Positions 1 to 11,779 of a stretch of DNA of 64,000 bases are shown here, in pieces. Below the pieces are notes generated by a model. The model was not told the origin of the DNA and made no database searches. It saw only the letters and a list, made by a program, of their open reading frames with translations. Position 1 is the stretch's first letter. Every line of letters begins with the position of its first letter. The stretch comes from Acanthochromis polyacanthus (taxonomy: Eukaryota; Chordata; Actinopteri; Pomacentridae), in contig NC_067127.1 in assembly GCF_021347895.1 (NCBI RefSeq), forward strand, positions 15,720,984 to 15,784,983, in the 5' to 3' direction. The position numbers and the translations under genes were made by a program.

Positions 1-2939
1 TAATTGAATCACAGGAGTGATGACAGGAAAATAAGAGAATCAAAGCAATGACAGAAACATTATCTTGAGCATTCTGCCCGGTTACCCTTCCCCTTCTCAG
101 TGTAGGACAGGGCAGGTCAACATCAATATACAAGCAGTAACTCTGCATCTGCTGTGACGCATTCCACAGAGGTTCACCACAGATGTTGTGTTTAATAAGT
201 ACAAGGATTTCAATGACAAAGGGAAAAAAAAAGCAATCTCACTAAACACAACTTCTCTTTGTATAGAAAATGTACATGATAATTCCTCAAAAAGGTCATC
301 AGGCTTGGGGTGCACTATTCTGCAATGGTGAACTGTAATTTCTTGAAGCCATGATTCATGAATATTTTCTGTATATTTGAAAGCAGACTGTCTCGGAGTA
401 CTTACAAAATAGTCATTTTTCTTCATCCAGCAGTAACTGCTTGGTAAACCTTAACACACGTTGCATTAAATTTAGATCAACTACGACCCCTACATTTGCA
501 ATTTAATGCATCAAGTCCCCATTTCAGTGCAGTGAAATATTAAAATCTGTTCAAGAATTGAGAATTCAGACCTGGTTCAGGTGAGGACATGGAGGAAAAA
601 CAGCAGACTATGTTTTAAAATCCCCAGTGCTCCTATATGTCGCTTTTATATCCCACAGCTTACTTAAAATAAAAAACATTTAGCCTCACTTTCCCACTGA
701 ATAAATGTAAGCTTTATTACTACTTCACTTGACCATTAATCACGTATAGATTAAATTTAGTTCTCATTTGTGCGTCTAGTTGCTTAATAGGTCAGCATGA
801 TAAAATGCAGAGGCTGCTATAATCAAGTGGCTCTCGCTGGTGCTGCTGAAGGGGAAAGATTTTAGGTTTGAGGGAGTTGAGGGGAAACAAAGGTCTGGGT
901 GATCCCCAGCTAAACTGATGCTGGGTTGTAATGAGAATGGAGCTGTCTGAAGAATTGTCTTTTTCCAGCATAGCGGGCTGAAAATTGCACGGCACAAAGC
1001 GGTTATAAGGGGACACGTGGCAAGTTGTTTTTCGTGCATAATTCATGAAATTCTTCACTACAAGAACGGCAACATGCCAATTAGAGTGCGAGTAAGCGCC
1101 AAATACCCGACTACTGGTGAATTCATGAAAATTTAAACAGTTCTTATCTCACCAGTACGGATGTCTCCACTCGTATCCTCAACACTTCCACATCAAATAA
1201 ATATTTATATAGCTGTGTTTCTGTAAGGTGAAAGACACATTTCACTTTGTAACTAAGGAGGGATATTACAGGAGGAGCGGTTTTTGCAGTAGAGATCCAG
1301 AACACCCCTGCAGGTGCTTGAGTATCTCAGTAAACTTAAACACAAATGACCTCTCCAGCCTTGGTTGAGCAGGAATAGAGATATTTGTTTTGCTCTGAGG
1401 GAAAATTGCAATCATTACTTAGATCCATCAAAATGCACACACTGACAGAACTGACAGACACACTAAAACGCAGTTCTCAATAATTGAGTCTGGACAATAA
1501 TAACAATATTATTATTATTAATAACAACAACAACAACAACAGGCATAGCGCTCTACCTGTGGACAGTTTAATCTTAAATATTCTGTTGCCAAAAAAGATA
1601 GGACTCCCTGTAAGCTTATGAAAATGCTTTTTTTTTTTAAATTAAGTGTTTTAAAACTGGAGAACCAATTAATTATGACAACAGTGTTTTCAGTACCTAA
1701 ATTACACAAAGATGCTCTTTGCAACAGTTTGAAAAGCTCTGACAGATAATTATTAACATTCATCATCATTGTTCTTTGTCTCCTGGTGAAAGTCTCAGCT
1801 TTTATTGCTTATTATTAGCTGACACGCACATTGCCGCGCATCAGTGTTTTTCCTTGGTGAGAACTTCACAACTGCAAATGTATACTACGGTCTCTGTGCA
1901 ACTTTTGTACAGGACTTCAATAAATCTCTATCTTAGCGGGGTTGAAAAGATTATTAGCGGTCCTCCATCACCTCAGGGGGTTGGGATGGATTGCAGTAAT
2001 GATAACGGATGCAGAAATCATCAAGAGACATTCCCCGAATGAAATACATTAAAGGATTGCTCTTATTTAGCATGTTTAAAGGAAATTAATCAGAAAAGTT
2101 TAAATTCTTCAAACCAACAATACTCTGTAGTCCTGAGCTTTAAAAAAATGCTTTAAAATATGCCAGTGACTTTGTGAAAAAAAAATCCTTTCATTTCAGA
2201 ATAAACCTGTAAAGACACAGAACAAACTACTCGGGTTAAAGAACGAGAAGCAGGCAGCACTGCTCTGCTCTGAGCATGCAAAGTAAGTCATTAAGGAATT
2301 TAACAGAACTCTTCTTTATCGCACGTAGCACAAAATCCTCGCTTCACACACCTTCAAGACCCTTGCCCTGCCAATTTCACCAGTAGTTAATGAGCTTCCA
2401 TTCCCAGCAATGCTTTCTTTTTAAAGGACAAATATGGATTGGATTTGTTCACTGTGGTCTCTGCTTGGAAGCACACGGTCAATAACAAAGTTTAACCAAC
2501 CAAGACTGATGATGTCATTCAAACTGCACGTTCATTCTCAATGAAAATATACAAGTTCCAACATATATATATATAAGCAAACAATAATCCCAAGTGTTTG
2601 TTGTTCATCATAAAGCTTAAGGATGATTAAGATGCTAAAGTCTAAGGACCAAAATAAAATAACTACAGCGACTGGTACTATTTTTTGAGCTGTAATCATG
2701 CTCTAAAAGTTCTCTAAATTATTGTTGTGTGCCTCACATCATGAATAAGACATGAACAATTTATTTGAAGCTTTATCCTTTTTGTTACTATGACTACTCA
2801 GTCTAGAAAGGTTGGCTACAAATTGCCTGCATATTAACTTTGGTCTGGTTTGGTTTAACTTGGTTAGTTGAGTAAATGTGTCTCAGTGTATGTGTTACAC
2901 TGCCTGTTCTACCTCTAATGTAACCCGTTCCCACATCAG
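1..2939. other. Non-coding unique sequence
   Basis: No coding exon, RNA gene or recognised transposon is visible. The open frames here are short, lack domain-like composition and lie on both strands. The stretch holds a small ATT/ACA microsatellite near 1.5 kb. An 11-bp direct repeat AATTCATGAAA occurs at 1040-1050 and 1120-1130, inside a somewhat CpG-containing segment (about 960-1150) that has the texture of a conserved non-coding element. A short AT run lies near 2560. Nothing further can be supported. Confidence 0.6.
1508..1541. repeat. Compound trinucleotide microsatellite (ATT)n-(AAC)n
   Basis: About four ATT units (1508-1520) are followed directly by about six AAC/ACA units (1523-1541). 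It is short and nearly pure. Confidence 0.9.
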
Positions 2940-2950
2940 TTCTTGGAAGT
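2940..2950. repeat. Target-site duplication of the V-SINE, left copy
   Basis: TTCTTGGAAGT abuts the (CCAT)n tail. The identical 11-mer at 3695-3705 abuts the tRNA-like head. Confidence 0.85.
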
Positions 2951-3694
2951 CCATCCATCCATCCATCCATTCTCTATACACCGCTTTATCCTCACTAGGG
3001 TCGTGGGGGGTGCTGGAGCCTATCCCAGCTGACTCGGGCGAAGGCAGGGGACACCCTGGACAGGTCGCCAGTCTGTCACAGGGTTACATATACAGACAGA
3101 CAATCACACTCGCATTCACACCTACGGGCAATTTAGAGTAATCAATTAACCTCAACATATTTTTGGACTGTGGGAGGAAGCCGGAGTGCCCGGAGAAAAC
3201 CCACACATGCACAAGGAGAACATGCAAACTCCATGCAGAAAGATCCCAGGCCGGGATTTGTACCGGGGATCCAGGGTTCTCGCCAGCGCATTTCAGCGTA
3301 ACGAGCCGTTACGTTGTCAGTTTAAAAGATTACGCTGTGATTAGGGCCGCTACGCTGTTATTTTGACAGATAACGCCATGTGCGCTTGTTTTTATCGACT
3401 GGGTGCCTATCTAGGTTAATTTATGTCTCCCCACCTCAGCTGTACTTTCCTGTTGATTGACCCGTTCCCGTCTAAAATTAAGAGTTGTTTCCAATCTCGG
3501 GGTTACAATTAGCATGTCTCGGTTGTTTCCGTGATGCCATGTATGGTGAATAGTGACCTAAATCATGTGCATACGTGTGCGCATGCGCGTGCGGGAGGAC
3601 CTGCCGTTACGCTGTAAAAAAAATCCTGGTGAGAACCCTGGGATCTTCTTGCTGCAAGGCGAAAGTGCTAACCACTACTCCACTGTGCAGCCCC
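2951..3694 (-). mobile_element. tRNA-derived V-SINE (HE1/Mermaid type), interrupted
   Basis: Read on the minus strand this is a SINE. It has a tRNA-like head at the 3694 end, a GC-rich conserved body and a 3' tail of (ATGG)n, seen on the plus strand as five CCAT units at 2951-2970. The Pol III A box (TGGAGTAGTGG, complement of 3672-3682) and a degenerate B box (GGTACAAATCC, complement of 3254-3264) are visible. The body contains the segment I remember from fish V-SINEs, around a TCCTCCCACAGTCC core (complement near 3170-3185). An 11-bp target duplication TTCTTGGAAGT flanks it exactly (2940-2950 and 3695-3705), as expected of LINE-driven retroposition. A DNA transposon (3272-3640) sits between the two promoter boxes, so without it the SINE is about 375 bp. 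The copy is internally diverged. The family name is from memory of consensus sequences. Confidence 0.85.
3272..3640. mobile_element. Non-autonomous DNA transposon (hAT-like MITE) inside the SINE
   Basis: The 369-bp insertion begins CAGGGTTCTCGCCAG and ends CTGGTGAGAACCCTG, giving near-perfect terminal inverted repeats. The homology continues a little further in (AGCGTAACG left against CGTTACGCT right). The 5-bp sequence GGATC is duplicated exactly on both sides (3267-3271 and 3641-3645), and removing the element plus one copy restores a normal V-SINE. Short CGTTACG/TACGCTG words recur near both ends, like the subterminal repeats of hAT elements. No transposase frame is present, so mobility would have depended on a protein made elsewhere. 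CAGGG ends suit the hAT superfamily. The 5-bp duplication differs from the usual 8 bp and would suit the hAT5 subgroup, but that assignment is inference. It is more CpG-rich than its surroundings. Confidence 0.85.
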
Positions 3695-3705
3695 TTCTTG
3701 GAAGT
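3695..3705. repeat. Target-site duplication of the V-SINE, right copy
   Basis: Identical to 2940-2950. It marks the 5' boundary of the antisense SINE. Confidence 0.85.
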
Positions 3706-6700
3706 CAATTTAGAAAAAAAAAAAAGAAAAAAGTTAAACAAAACTGTAAAATGAGGAAACACGTAGCAAGCTGGAGACTCAATATGAAACTGTTGTTTTC
3801 GCCCTTTTTGTATGGAACTACTGTGCCAAGAAATTATTTGGTTCCATTTACTCAAATTCTATTCAAGCAAAAACAGCTGCTGTTGGTGTTTCTGCTGTTG
3901 TTTGGGCTCAATCAACCATTAAAAACATCACAACAAAAAGCACTGTTAAATGTAACCATATTATACACTTTTTTTTAAAGCATACAGCCCTTGTCTGAAT
4001 ACCCTCAGGACCAGAGTGTGTGACTTATATTTTCCTTTGATGGGGAGTGTCATGTTTCTGAAACAGAAAGACACCCTGGAGAATAGAGCAGCGAGTATAA
4101 AGGTAAAGATGCTCATAAATGTTTACTCATTGGACAGTGAGTGCAATAGTAACAAGACATTGGACATGCTAGACTGTTCACAGACTGTTGCTATCCAAAC
4201 CCTAAAACAGCAAACTACTGATCCACTGTTATACATTTCAAGAAGTAATCATAGCCACTGGTGACAGCAAGTGTGAATTCATGGCAATATTTAACATCAC
4301 TGCAGTTTCATACATTATGCCCACTGTTTTGACCGGAATTTTCTGAAAAAGTGTGAAAAAATGAATGAGTACAGTGTAGAGAATTGCATAGTTGATGTCT
4401 GCTATTTAATTGATAGAGCTAATCCAGTTCACAGTCCTGAATTACAGTAGAAAGATCCCTAGAGCCAGCTTGCTTTCTACTAAATCTGGACGGACTAAAG
4501 CATGTGTAAACTGATTTTTATTGGATCTGTGAAGCCTCATTGGTGAATCAGGAGCCAACCGTTTCAGTGAAGATGCACCAAAGCAAGCAGATCTGTTGCT
4601 CCGGAAAAACAATTAGTGATAATTTGCACCCGCCCTGCTTTTAAAGTAATGCTGCTGATTTGTTCAGGCTGGAGTTGAAGACAGCATGTTCACAACCATG
4701 TTCCAGAATGACACACAGTATAGAAATAAATTATATATAATATCATAGGAACCGTTCAAAGGAAAGTGTAGTGCAGTCTATATTTTCATAATGTAGTCGT
4801 TCACATTTCAAATGTCAAATATATACTTTGACATTTTCCTGCAAGTTTCACAGTGTACATTGCAGCCAATTGTGTAGGGAAATATTAATACAAAATGGAG
4901 ACTGAACATGGACACATTTTTTCATGGTAAGATTCTCAGAGCAGGAGCAACAACGTACAGAAAAAAAAAAATCCCGATCAAGACATCCTTTGTGGTGAGT
5001 GATTTCCAGGCTGGACGTGATGGACCGGACACAAGCTGACCCTTTAACACACCAACTGTAGAGCATGTGTGAGAACATCTTAGACAAGCCTACTAAAATA
5101 TTCCTCTGCTCTGGGAGAGCTGAGGAATAACTACCAAGGGGACATGCTCACTTCAAAGATGCCACTTTCTTAGCAACTAAAAAATCTTTTGAAATATCTA
5201 GACTTCATTTAGAAGAGAAGCGCTGTGGTATTTCAGAGACTAGGGACTAGCACTTCACAGTCTAATCAATCTTTCATTTTTACTTGTCTGTACTGACTTT
5301 GAGACTGTGCTACCGTTGCTCATAATAACAATTCCAAAAAGCTGAAAAGACCGAGCACGTTTACTGTAGTATAACTACTCCTGAATGATCCCATTCTTGA
5401 TGAAAATCCAAGTAGAAGAATATCAATATCAACACTGATGGCACCATATATGTGGATATGGGAGCGTGATTTGTATCTATTGTAATTCACAAGCAGCAGA
5501 CCATAATCACACCACTTTGTGCTGCCCATGGCAATTATCTTTCACACTTAAGAATCAACAAAGAACATAATGACTTTGAGTCTATTACGAAATTCAGCCA
5601 AACCTGAATTTCGATTCAGTCACAATTTTTAGGGATTGAGCCAAATCTTGCATAGAGAGTTAACTGCAGTCGTACTACTTTGCATGAGGCTTGTTCCATG
5701 ACTGATGCTGAAAACCAGCAACTGCATTTTAAGGATCTTGATTCCACTGTGTTGGTTTAACTTTTTTTTTTTTAAAGTCGAGAGGTTGCTCAATCTTTAG
5801 TGCAAATGAGTATAATTCCAGTTATAATGCCAAATCCTTCAATTTACTCATTTACATTAAAACATTTAATTGCAGCTGGTTCTGGTATCAAATTCTGGGA
5901 TTTCTTCTTCTTAGGAGAAATCGAGTAGAAGATGCTTCGTGCAACCACTGCCGGAGTCCTTTTATAAGACTTGACTGAGAAAAAGTTTACAGTAATGCTT
6001 CAGAGCAAATTGAAGAAAACGATCAATAAAGTAACAAGGAAATCTCTTGTTCGGGTGCCATTAATATTGAATTTTTGTGTGTGTGCATTTCCCCCCCAAA
6101 AAACATAAACAAAACCAGAAAAAGGAAGCAGAAGAAGACATACTGGCTCTGCAATGAGCTATACAGGGAAGAAATACGTTGTTGTTCTCTACAGTTTGAA
6201 ATCCGTGAAGAATACTTCACTTCAGGCCTTACCGTAATCAGTCAAAACATTTGCTTTCCCTTTAAAAAATGGAATGTGTGATTCTGGAGACAGATTTGAG
6301 ATACTCATCTGGTTAAAATATTTAAATAGCTGCCAGATTTAGTGTCCCTTTGGCTCAAACTGCCCCCTTTCCCCCTGTTCATTGCAGGGACACTCTGAAA
6401 TCAAGCTATGTGGTTTGAGACAAGCCTCTTTGTTTTCCATTTACATTTAGAAGCAGAGTAGTGGTCATTATATTAATAGCAGTAGTAGCAGTAGTAGTAA
6501 GCAAACTCGTATGGATGCTGCGTACAACAGTGAGCTCTATAATTTCACACTCATTGCAAACCCATCAAAATAAAACATCAATCCTTTAACTTTCTTGCTT
6601 GTTCTTTCATGCTTGTTTTAATTAAAGACTGCTTTCACATGACAGCAAATAAGTGCCAGTCATTGTTAACAGAGACAACTCATCTATCTTTTGTCAATCA

Positions 6701-8288
6701 CAAAGCCGTCTTTGCGGAGCGCTCAATAGCCCATGAAAGAAAAAAAAAACTGAGAGGTAGCATCTCACTTGAAAGGCTTCTCTAGCATTTCCCATTCCTC
6801 CACGTCTCCACGTAACACACTGTCAGCCTGACAGAGTGCTACATGTATAGGCATGTTAGCAGGCTACTGTAGTGTATTTAAAAAGATATATGTGAGGTTG
6901 TGCTTGAGTGTTACACAAAGAGATAAAAAATGCGTGTGAAATTCACTACTCATCAGAATCACCTATAATACAGTAGAAGACATCAAAGAGGCGCATAGGC
7001 TAGGACTTACAGCTGAACTGGAGTGCTGGGGGGAATGTCTGGGTCTTCGCTGGAGGAGTGTGGGTGTTAACAGTTTGTGTATGTTTGGGGAGGGGTTGTG
7101 CACCTGACAGGGTCAAACTCTGCAAGTTAACACGCCTTCCTGAGGGCTCAGTGGTAATAGATTTCAACAATAATGAGGTGAGTGTATATTTGTATTTCTC
7201 ATCTCCAGCATACCTCTGAGTGCAGTGTTTATAAGTGCTGAGGCAAACAGCAATCATTCAGATAGTACTTGTCCAGAAAAACATAAACTCACTCCTTCGT
7301 AGAACAGCATATACTGTATACAGTAGATTGTTGGCCATTGCCACTCACACTCTATTTCCATAATACCCACAAGAGTGCCCACATTTTCAGAAATTAAGTG
7401 TATTTTGGCATGATTGCTCGCCTAGACCCTCTCAGCATGCACACAGCTGTTCCCATGTTGGTCGCTAAGGATTACTAAATGAAGTGTGTACACCCACTCG
7501 GACATGGAACTGGTGTTGTCATGGTGACAGAGAGTGCAGAGTGATCCCCTAACACTCGCTGGAGCTCCACTATAAAAAGAGGGGGCTTTTTGCAGACCTG
7601 GAATCATGTGCGGCATACTGAGCAGATACAGTTGTTAGTGCATTAATATTCCCTTCTTTAAAAATGGATTAGGGGTGTCTTAGTGATTATTCATACGCTT
7701 GGCTTTCAAAGAGCTTTTCCATTGTGAGTGTCACTGAGGTTCTGTCACACTTAAACAGGCTAAGGGGTAAAGAGCAAGAAGGGGAGCAGCTCCAAAAGGA
7801 TGATGACAGACCGTCATGCACACATGCAATATCAAAGGAATGTTTTTCCTCTACGTGACCAATAATTATTTAATGCAAGGGCTCAGGCAGAACAAAAATA
7901 GCTAAAATTTCACTGACATGTTTCATGCAGAGGTCTTGCTGTACATAAAATGGGTTATTTTTGTGATGCTGAGGCCCCACTGGTGACATTTTTTCGCTGT
8001 GAGAGTAGGTGACCCTTTGAGTGACATTTTCATGAAGCTTTGATCACCACTTGTCAATCATAACAGCCGCCACTAACTTACAATGAAATGTTTCAATCTT
8101 CCAGAGTCTCTCTGCAGACATGCACATCCACACATCCACACGAGCGTAAAGTACAGTACAACACAGCCTACACTGCCTTCAAATGTCAAGAAGCTCTTCG
8201 AGTAAAAGAAAAGACCACTTAAATGGAAAGCCATCTCTCAGCCTGCTGGCACACACTTTTACTGCTTTACTGTACTGAAAAGAAGGTG

Positions 8289-8290
<2 letters not shown>
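3706..8290. other. Non-coding unique sequence
   Basis: No gene or recognised transposon. It includes a short AGC/AGT trinucleotide run (about 6478-6499), a perfect 12-bp palindrome ACTGTATACAGT (7313-7324), and stretches near 4500-4690 and 8040-8095 with a compact homeobox-motif texture that might be regulatory. I see nothing that decides this. Confidence 0.55.

Positions 8291-8361
<71 letters not shown>
8291..8361. repeat. (GT)35 dinucleotide microsatellite
   Basis: An uninterrupted alternating GT run of 71 bp on the plus strand. Open frames across it translate as poly-(His-Thr) on the minus strand and are artefacts. Confidence 0.98.
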
Positions 8362-8363
<2 letters not shown>

Positions 8364-11300
8364 TATGCATTGGCCACATACTGAAGGACACAGGGGCTGC
8401 GATGATTGTTTTGCTGTACACATGCTGTAGGAACTGCCCTGCTACTGTCTACAGGGACGATGAGCCCAGAGTAAAGACAGAGGGAGAAAGTCACTGAGCA
8501 GCACTGCCAGCTGTTTCCACCGCTCTGGGCTTTCTATAACATTCCCCTAAGCTTGAATGAGCTGCCAGGTGACACTGCTCTCGACAGCTTGCTGCTTGCT
8601 CTTCTTCCAGTTTTCCAAAGCATTATCTAAATGTTAATAGGAGAGCAGTTTTGCCATGTGTGAGACCAGACTGGGGATGTACTAGACAAGGCATGCTCCT
8701 ACGATTTGGAGGGCTACACTGAGAAAATGCAGCTTGATATGCAGCCATGTACACAGAGATGTTCAAACATAATTTGAGTCTCAAAAATAAGAGAAAAATA
8801 TAGAGATGCATTCTTCGTTTCAAAGAAAAAAAAACACACAAAACACATTATTTATACACTCATTTTGCCTATTGTGAGGATAGAATGATGCATATTATGT
8901 CAATTAATCAAAGCTTTTGTTGATTGAATTGGGCAAAGAAATCTGTAGTATACCATTTTATGCATGTCGTTACATCAACTATAGAATCTCAGTTACAGTT
9001 CAGCATGTCTCACTTTGTTTAAAGTGTCTCTGAAGGTGGTAAATGCATGTATGGTGCATTGAAACCCAGAACCAGCATGCAGTGACACTGTTGTGTCTCA
9101 GAAGAAGCTGCCCCGCTGAGTAACATTTACTCCATCCATGTTGTGAGGAAAATATCACTTGATTTTCCTATATCACACAGACCTGCTTAGAAACACCTTT
9201 GAAAGATGCTGTTAATGAATCAAATGGGGCTGTAAAGTGCAGGCAGGCTGCCCAAATTTGGATTCAACAGACAGACGTAATCTATACAATCCCCTGCAGC
9301 AGGGACCTACAATATTTATTGTTCACTTGGTGGTTCCCTTGCTGCAAGGTGCCCTGCTACAGCAGAGCATTAAAGGCAACCTGCTTTTAAAGCAGAGTTT
9401 GTTTTGTATTAAACAAAACCACATACAGCTACAGCGCAGCCTTTCATCTTTGCTGCTGAACACTACACTGTGATGTTGTTACCTTATTTCAGCTGCATCC
9501 CATATTTTCTCTGATTACGGCACCAAACAGCCGGGGCAGTACATCATAATTCTACGGGGGTCTGTGCAAGCAGGTCCTTGAGCTGGTGAGTCGAGCTTCA
9601 TGAATCTTTAAATGTCAGTAAGATTTACAAACAGACACACACACATACACACAGACACACACACACAGATATAGATACACACAGTTGTGGAAGCGCAGCT
9701 GCAGGAAGAGTGAGAGTGATGTGGCCTTCACAGATGCTATTACCCGTCATTTCAATTAAGACATGTGTGCCCAGTATGGATTTGATGGAGAAAGACGCCG
9801 CTGGTGGAGAGAGCGCTCTCATTCTGGCAACATGTGCCACACGCTCTCCAAATTATCCTAATGACAGTAATTACAAAGTCACATTCAAGTCTGTGTGTTG
9901 GGTAAGTAAGGGTTTGGAAATGGGAGTAAATATTATTCTGCAGCACAACACACACGTCACCCTCAACAACAGACGTGGTACCAGTGAACAATCAAGCTGC
10001 AAGTTCAGGTATTTGTTTGGTATTTAGAGTGTTGCTCTAATTTTGAATTCTCCAGTTCCCGTGTGCTAATTCACATTTATTTTCCCCATGAACCAGTGTA
10101 TAACATAAATATGAATGTGTATATGTGTAAAATGTCTCAGTAAAAGCTGAAGTCATGTATGATGAATGCAGGGTAATAAAGTCTCTTTCCTTTTTAGTGT
10201 TTTGACACCAACTTCACACACGTTCAAACCAGAAAACATCTCCAGGACATTGTACCAGTGAAACTGCACTAATGTTTTTCTATGACAAATGAGTTTTATA
10301 AAAATCTGTTTTTGCTGGTTTTCTAACAAGCAATGAAAGGCTTAAGTTATCTTATGGGGCATCATTCTGTGCCATAAAGCTGAAAAGGAGCACCATTTAT
10401 TTATGTGCGCCTGAATGCTTGTCTAGTTGGTTTGAAAACAACTAAAAATGACCCAGTGCATTTTGCTAATGACAAGATTGTTTGTTTGGGCATATAAAAA
10501 AATAAATGGAGCTGAAAATTAAAATGGTCCACCAGCCTCTGTTGTTTTTGTTGTGCTTTCAACTTTGTCAGCTTTAATGCTTCGATTTGCTTCTTAAAAA
10601 CTCCCAATAAAGTGTGTTGTTTTATATTACAGCCCAAAGCAAATAAATATTTTTGATAATCAGATGATAACTTTTGACCCTCTGCTTTTTCAAATGAATG
10701 ATGAACTCCACAATCTTGGCAAATGTAGACCTAAGTGCGGTCCTGAAGCATCAAGAAGGAGGATAGTTTTTTATTTATTTGTTGTTGTTTTTTTGCGTTC
10801 TCTTATTTTCGGAGTTCAAAGTAATATGATAATGCCACAAGGCCTTTGAAAATCTTGTTATTACATATCAAAAAATTGTCAGACAGTTGCTAACATGCTG
10901 ACATTCACAAGGCTGCAATAAGGAGAAACTGCAGGGGGCTGCAACATCTCATGCTGAAAGAGCTGCTCTTTCCCCGGAGCCGGATTGAGGCCTGTCTCCA
11001 TGTGAATGTGAAATGGTTGTTTAATCTGTCCATGTTCTCAGAGGTATTTCTGCATCTTCTCTGTATAAATAGCCACACGTTCCCTACTTATTAGGTTGTT
11101 GTGATTCAACAGAGAAAGAAGAAGGGCTGAGCAGAAGAACTTGCTGGTCTGCTGGAGTAAGTGCATTTTGTCAAGTGTGTCCTTTCCACAATTTAAAAAG
11201 AAAGAAAGTACAGGTAAGATCAGACAAAATGGAAGAAGTGGGCAGTGACCTTTGGGGGAAAGTTTTGAGTAACATCGAGGTCAGCCCCTTTCTTACTTCC

Positions 11301-11779
11301 TGCACTATAGGCTTCTCTCAGTCAAAGGCTCCACCAAATAGACAGCCCACTTATCAACCCCTTTCACATCCGGGGTGCCACTCATTACTCATGTATTCAT
11401 AGCCTTTGCAGTTTAATTACAAGACTAATCACAACAAACTATCTCCTTCACTACTGAACCAGCAGCCTGAGTAATGTGGGCCTGAGGGATTCGCTGCAGC
11501 TAATCAGTTCAACGTTTGCTGTTTTCTCCAAGATTACCACCGCAGCTACACGGTATTCGATTCTGTGTATTATCTAATTTTGATTAACAATGTCATGACA
11601 CATTAAGAAAAGCAAAACCATTCGTGCATTTTCTCTGTGTTGTAAGTAGAAAGAAAGTCTGAACAAGTTGCTGCTGGTTTAATTGTCAACATTCATTTTC
11701 GTAATGTAAGAACATTTTCAGGAAATAGTAAAAAGCCTGAAGAATGCAAACATGGCGAGACAACATAAAAACTCTACAC
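8362..11779. other. Non-coding unique sequence
   Basis: No supported gene. It contains an imperfect CA microsatellite at 9631-9684 and a perfect palindrome GAGAGCGCTCTC at 9809-9820. A segment at about 9700-9910 has homeodomain-like cores (TCAATTAAG, CCTAATGACAGTAATTAC). A TATA-like TATAAATAG occurs at 11064-11072 with no evident gene downstream. Confidence 0.5.
9631..9684. repeat. Imperfect (CA)n microsatellite
   Basis: CA units interrupted by AG, TA and GATA words; about 54 bp. Confidence 0.85.

Noticed and set aside
2949..2972. (CCAT)n as an independent microsatellite
   Set aside because: It is the 3' tail of the antisense V-SINE.
3565..3978. 137-codon plus frame
   Set aside because: It crosses the transposon end, the SINE head and unique DNA, so it is a mosaic and not a gene.
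8179..8494. Open frames of 75-80 codons with poly-(His-Thr)
   Set aside because: They are translations of the (GT)35 microsatellite on the minus strand.
9809..9906. Possible exon ending TTGG|GTAAGT with an open frame upstream
   Set aside because: No matching acceptor or domain. The segment also carries homeodomain-type cores and a palindrome, so a regulatory element is at least as likely.
11064..11072. TATAAATAG as a promoter
   Set aside because: No initiator, exon or frame follows, and TATA-like words are common in AT-rich DNA.
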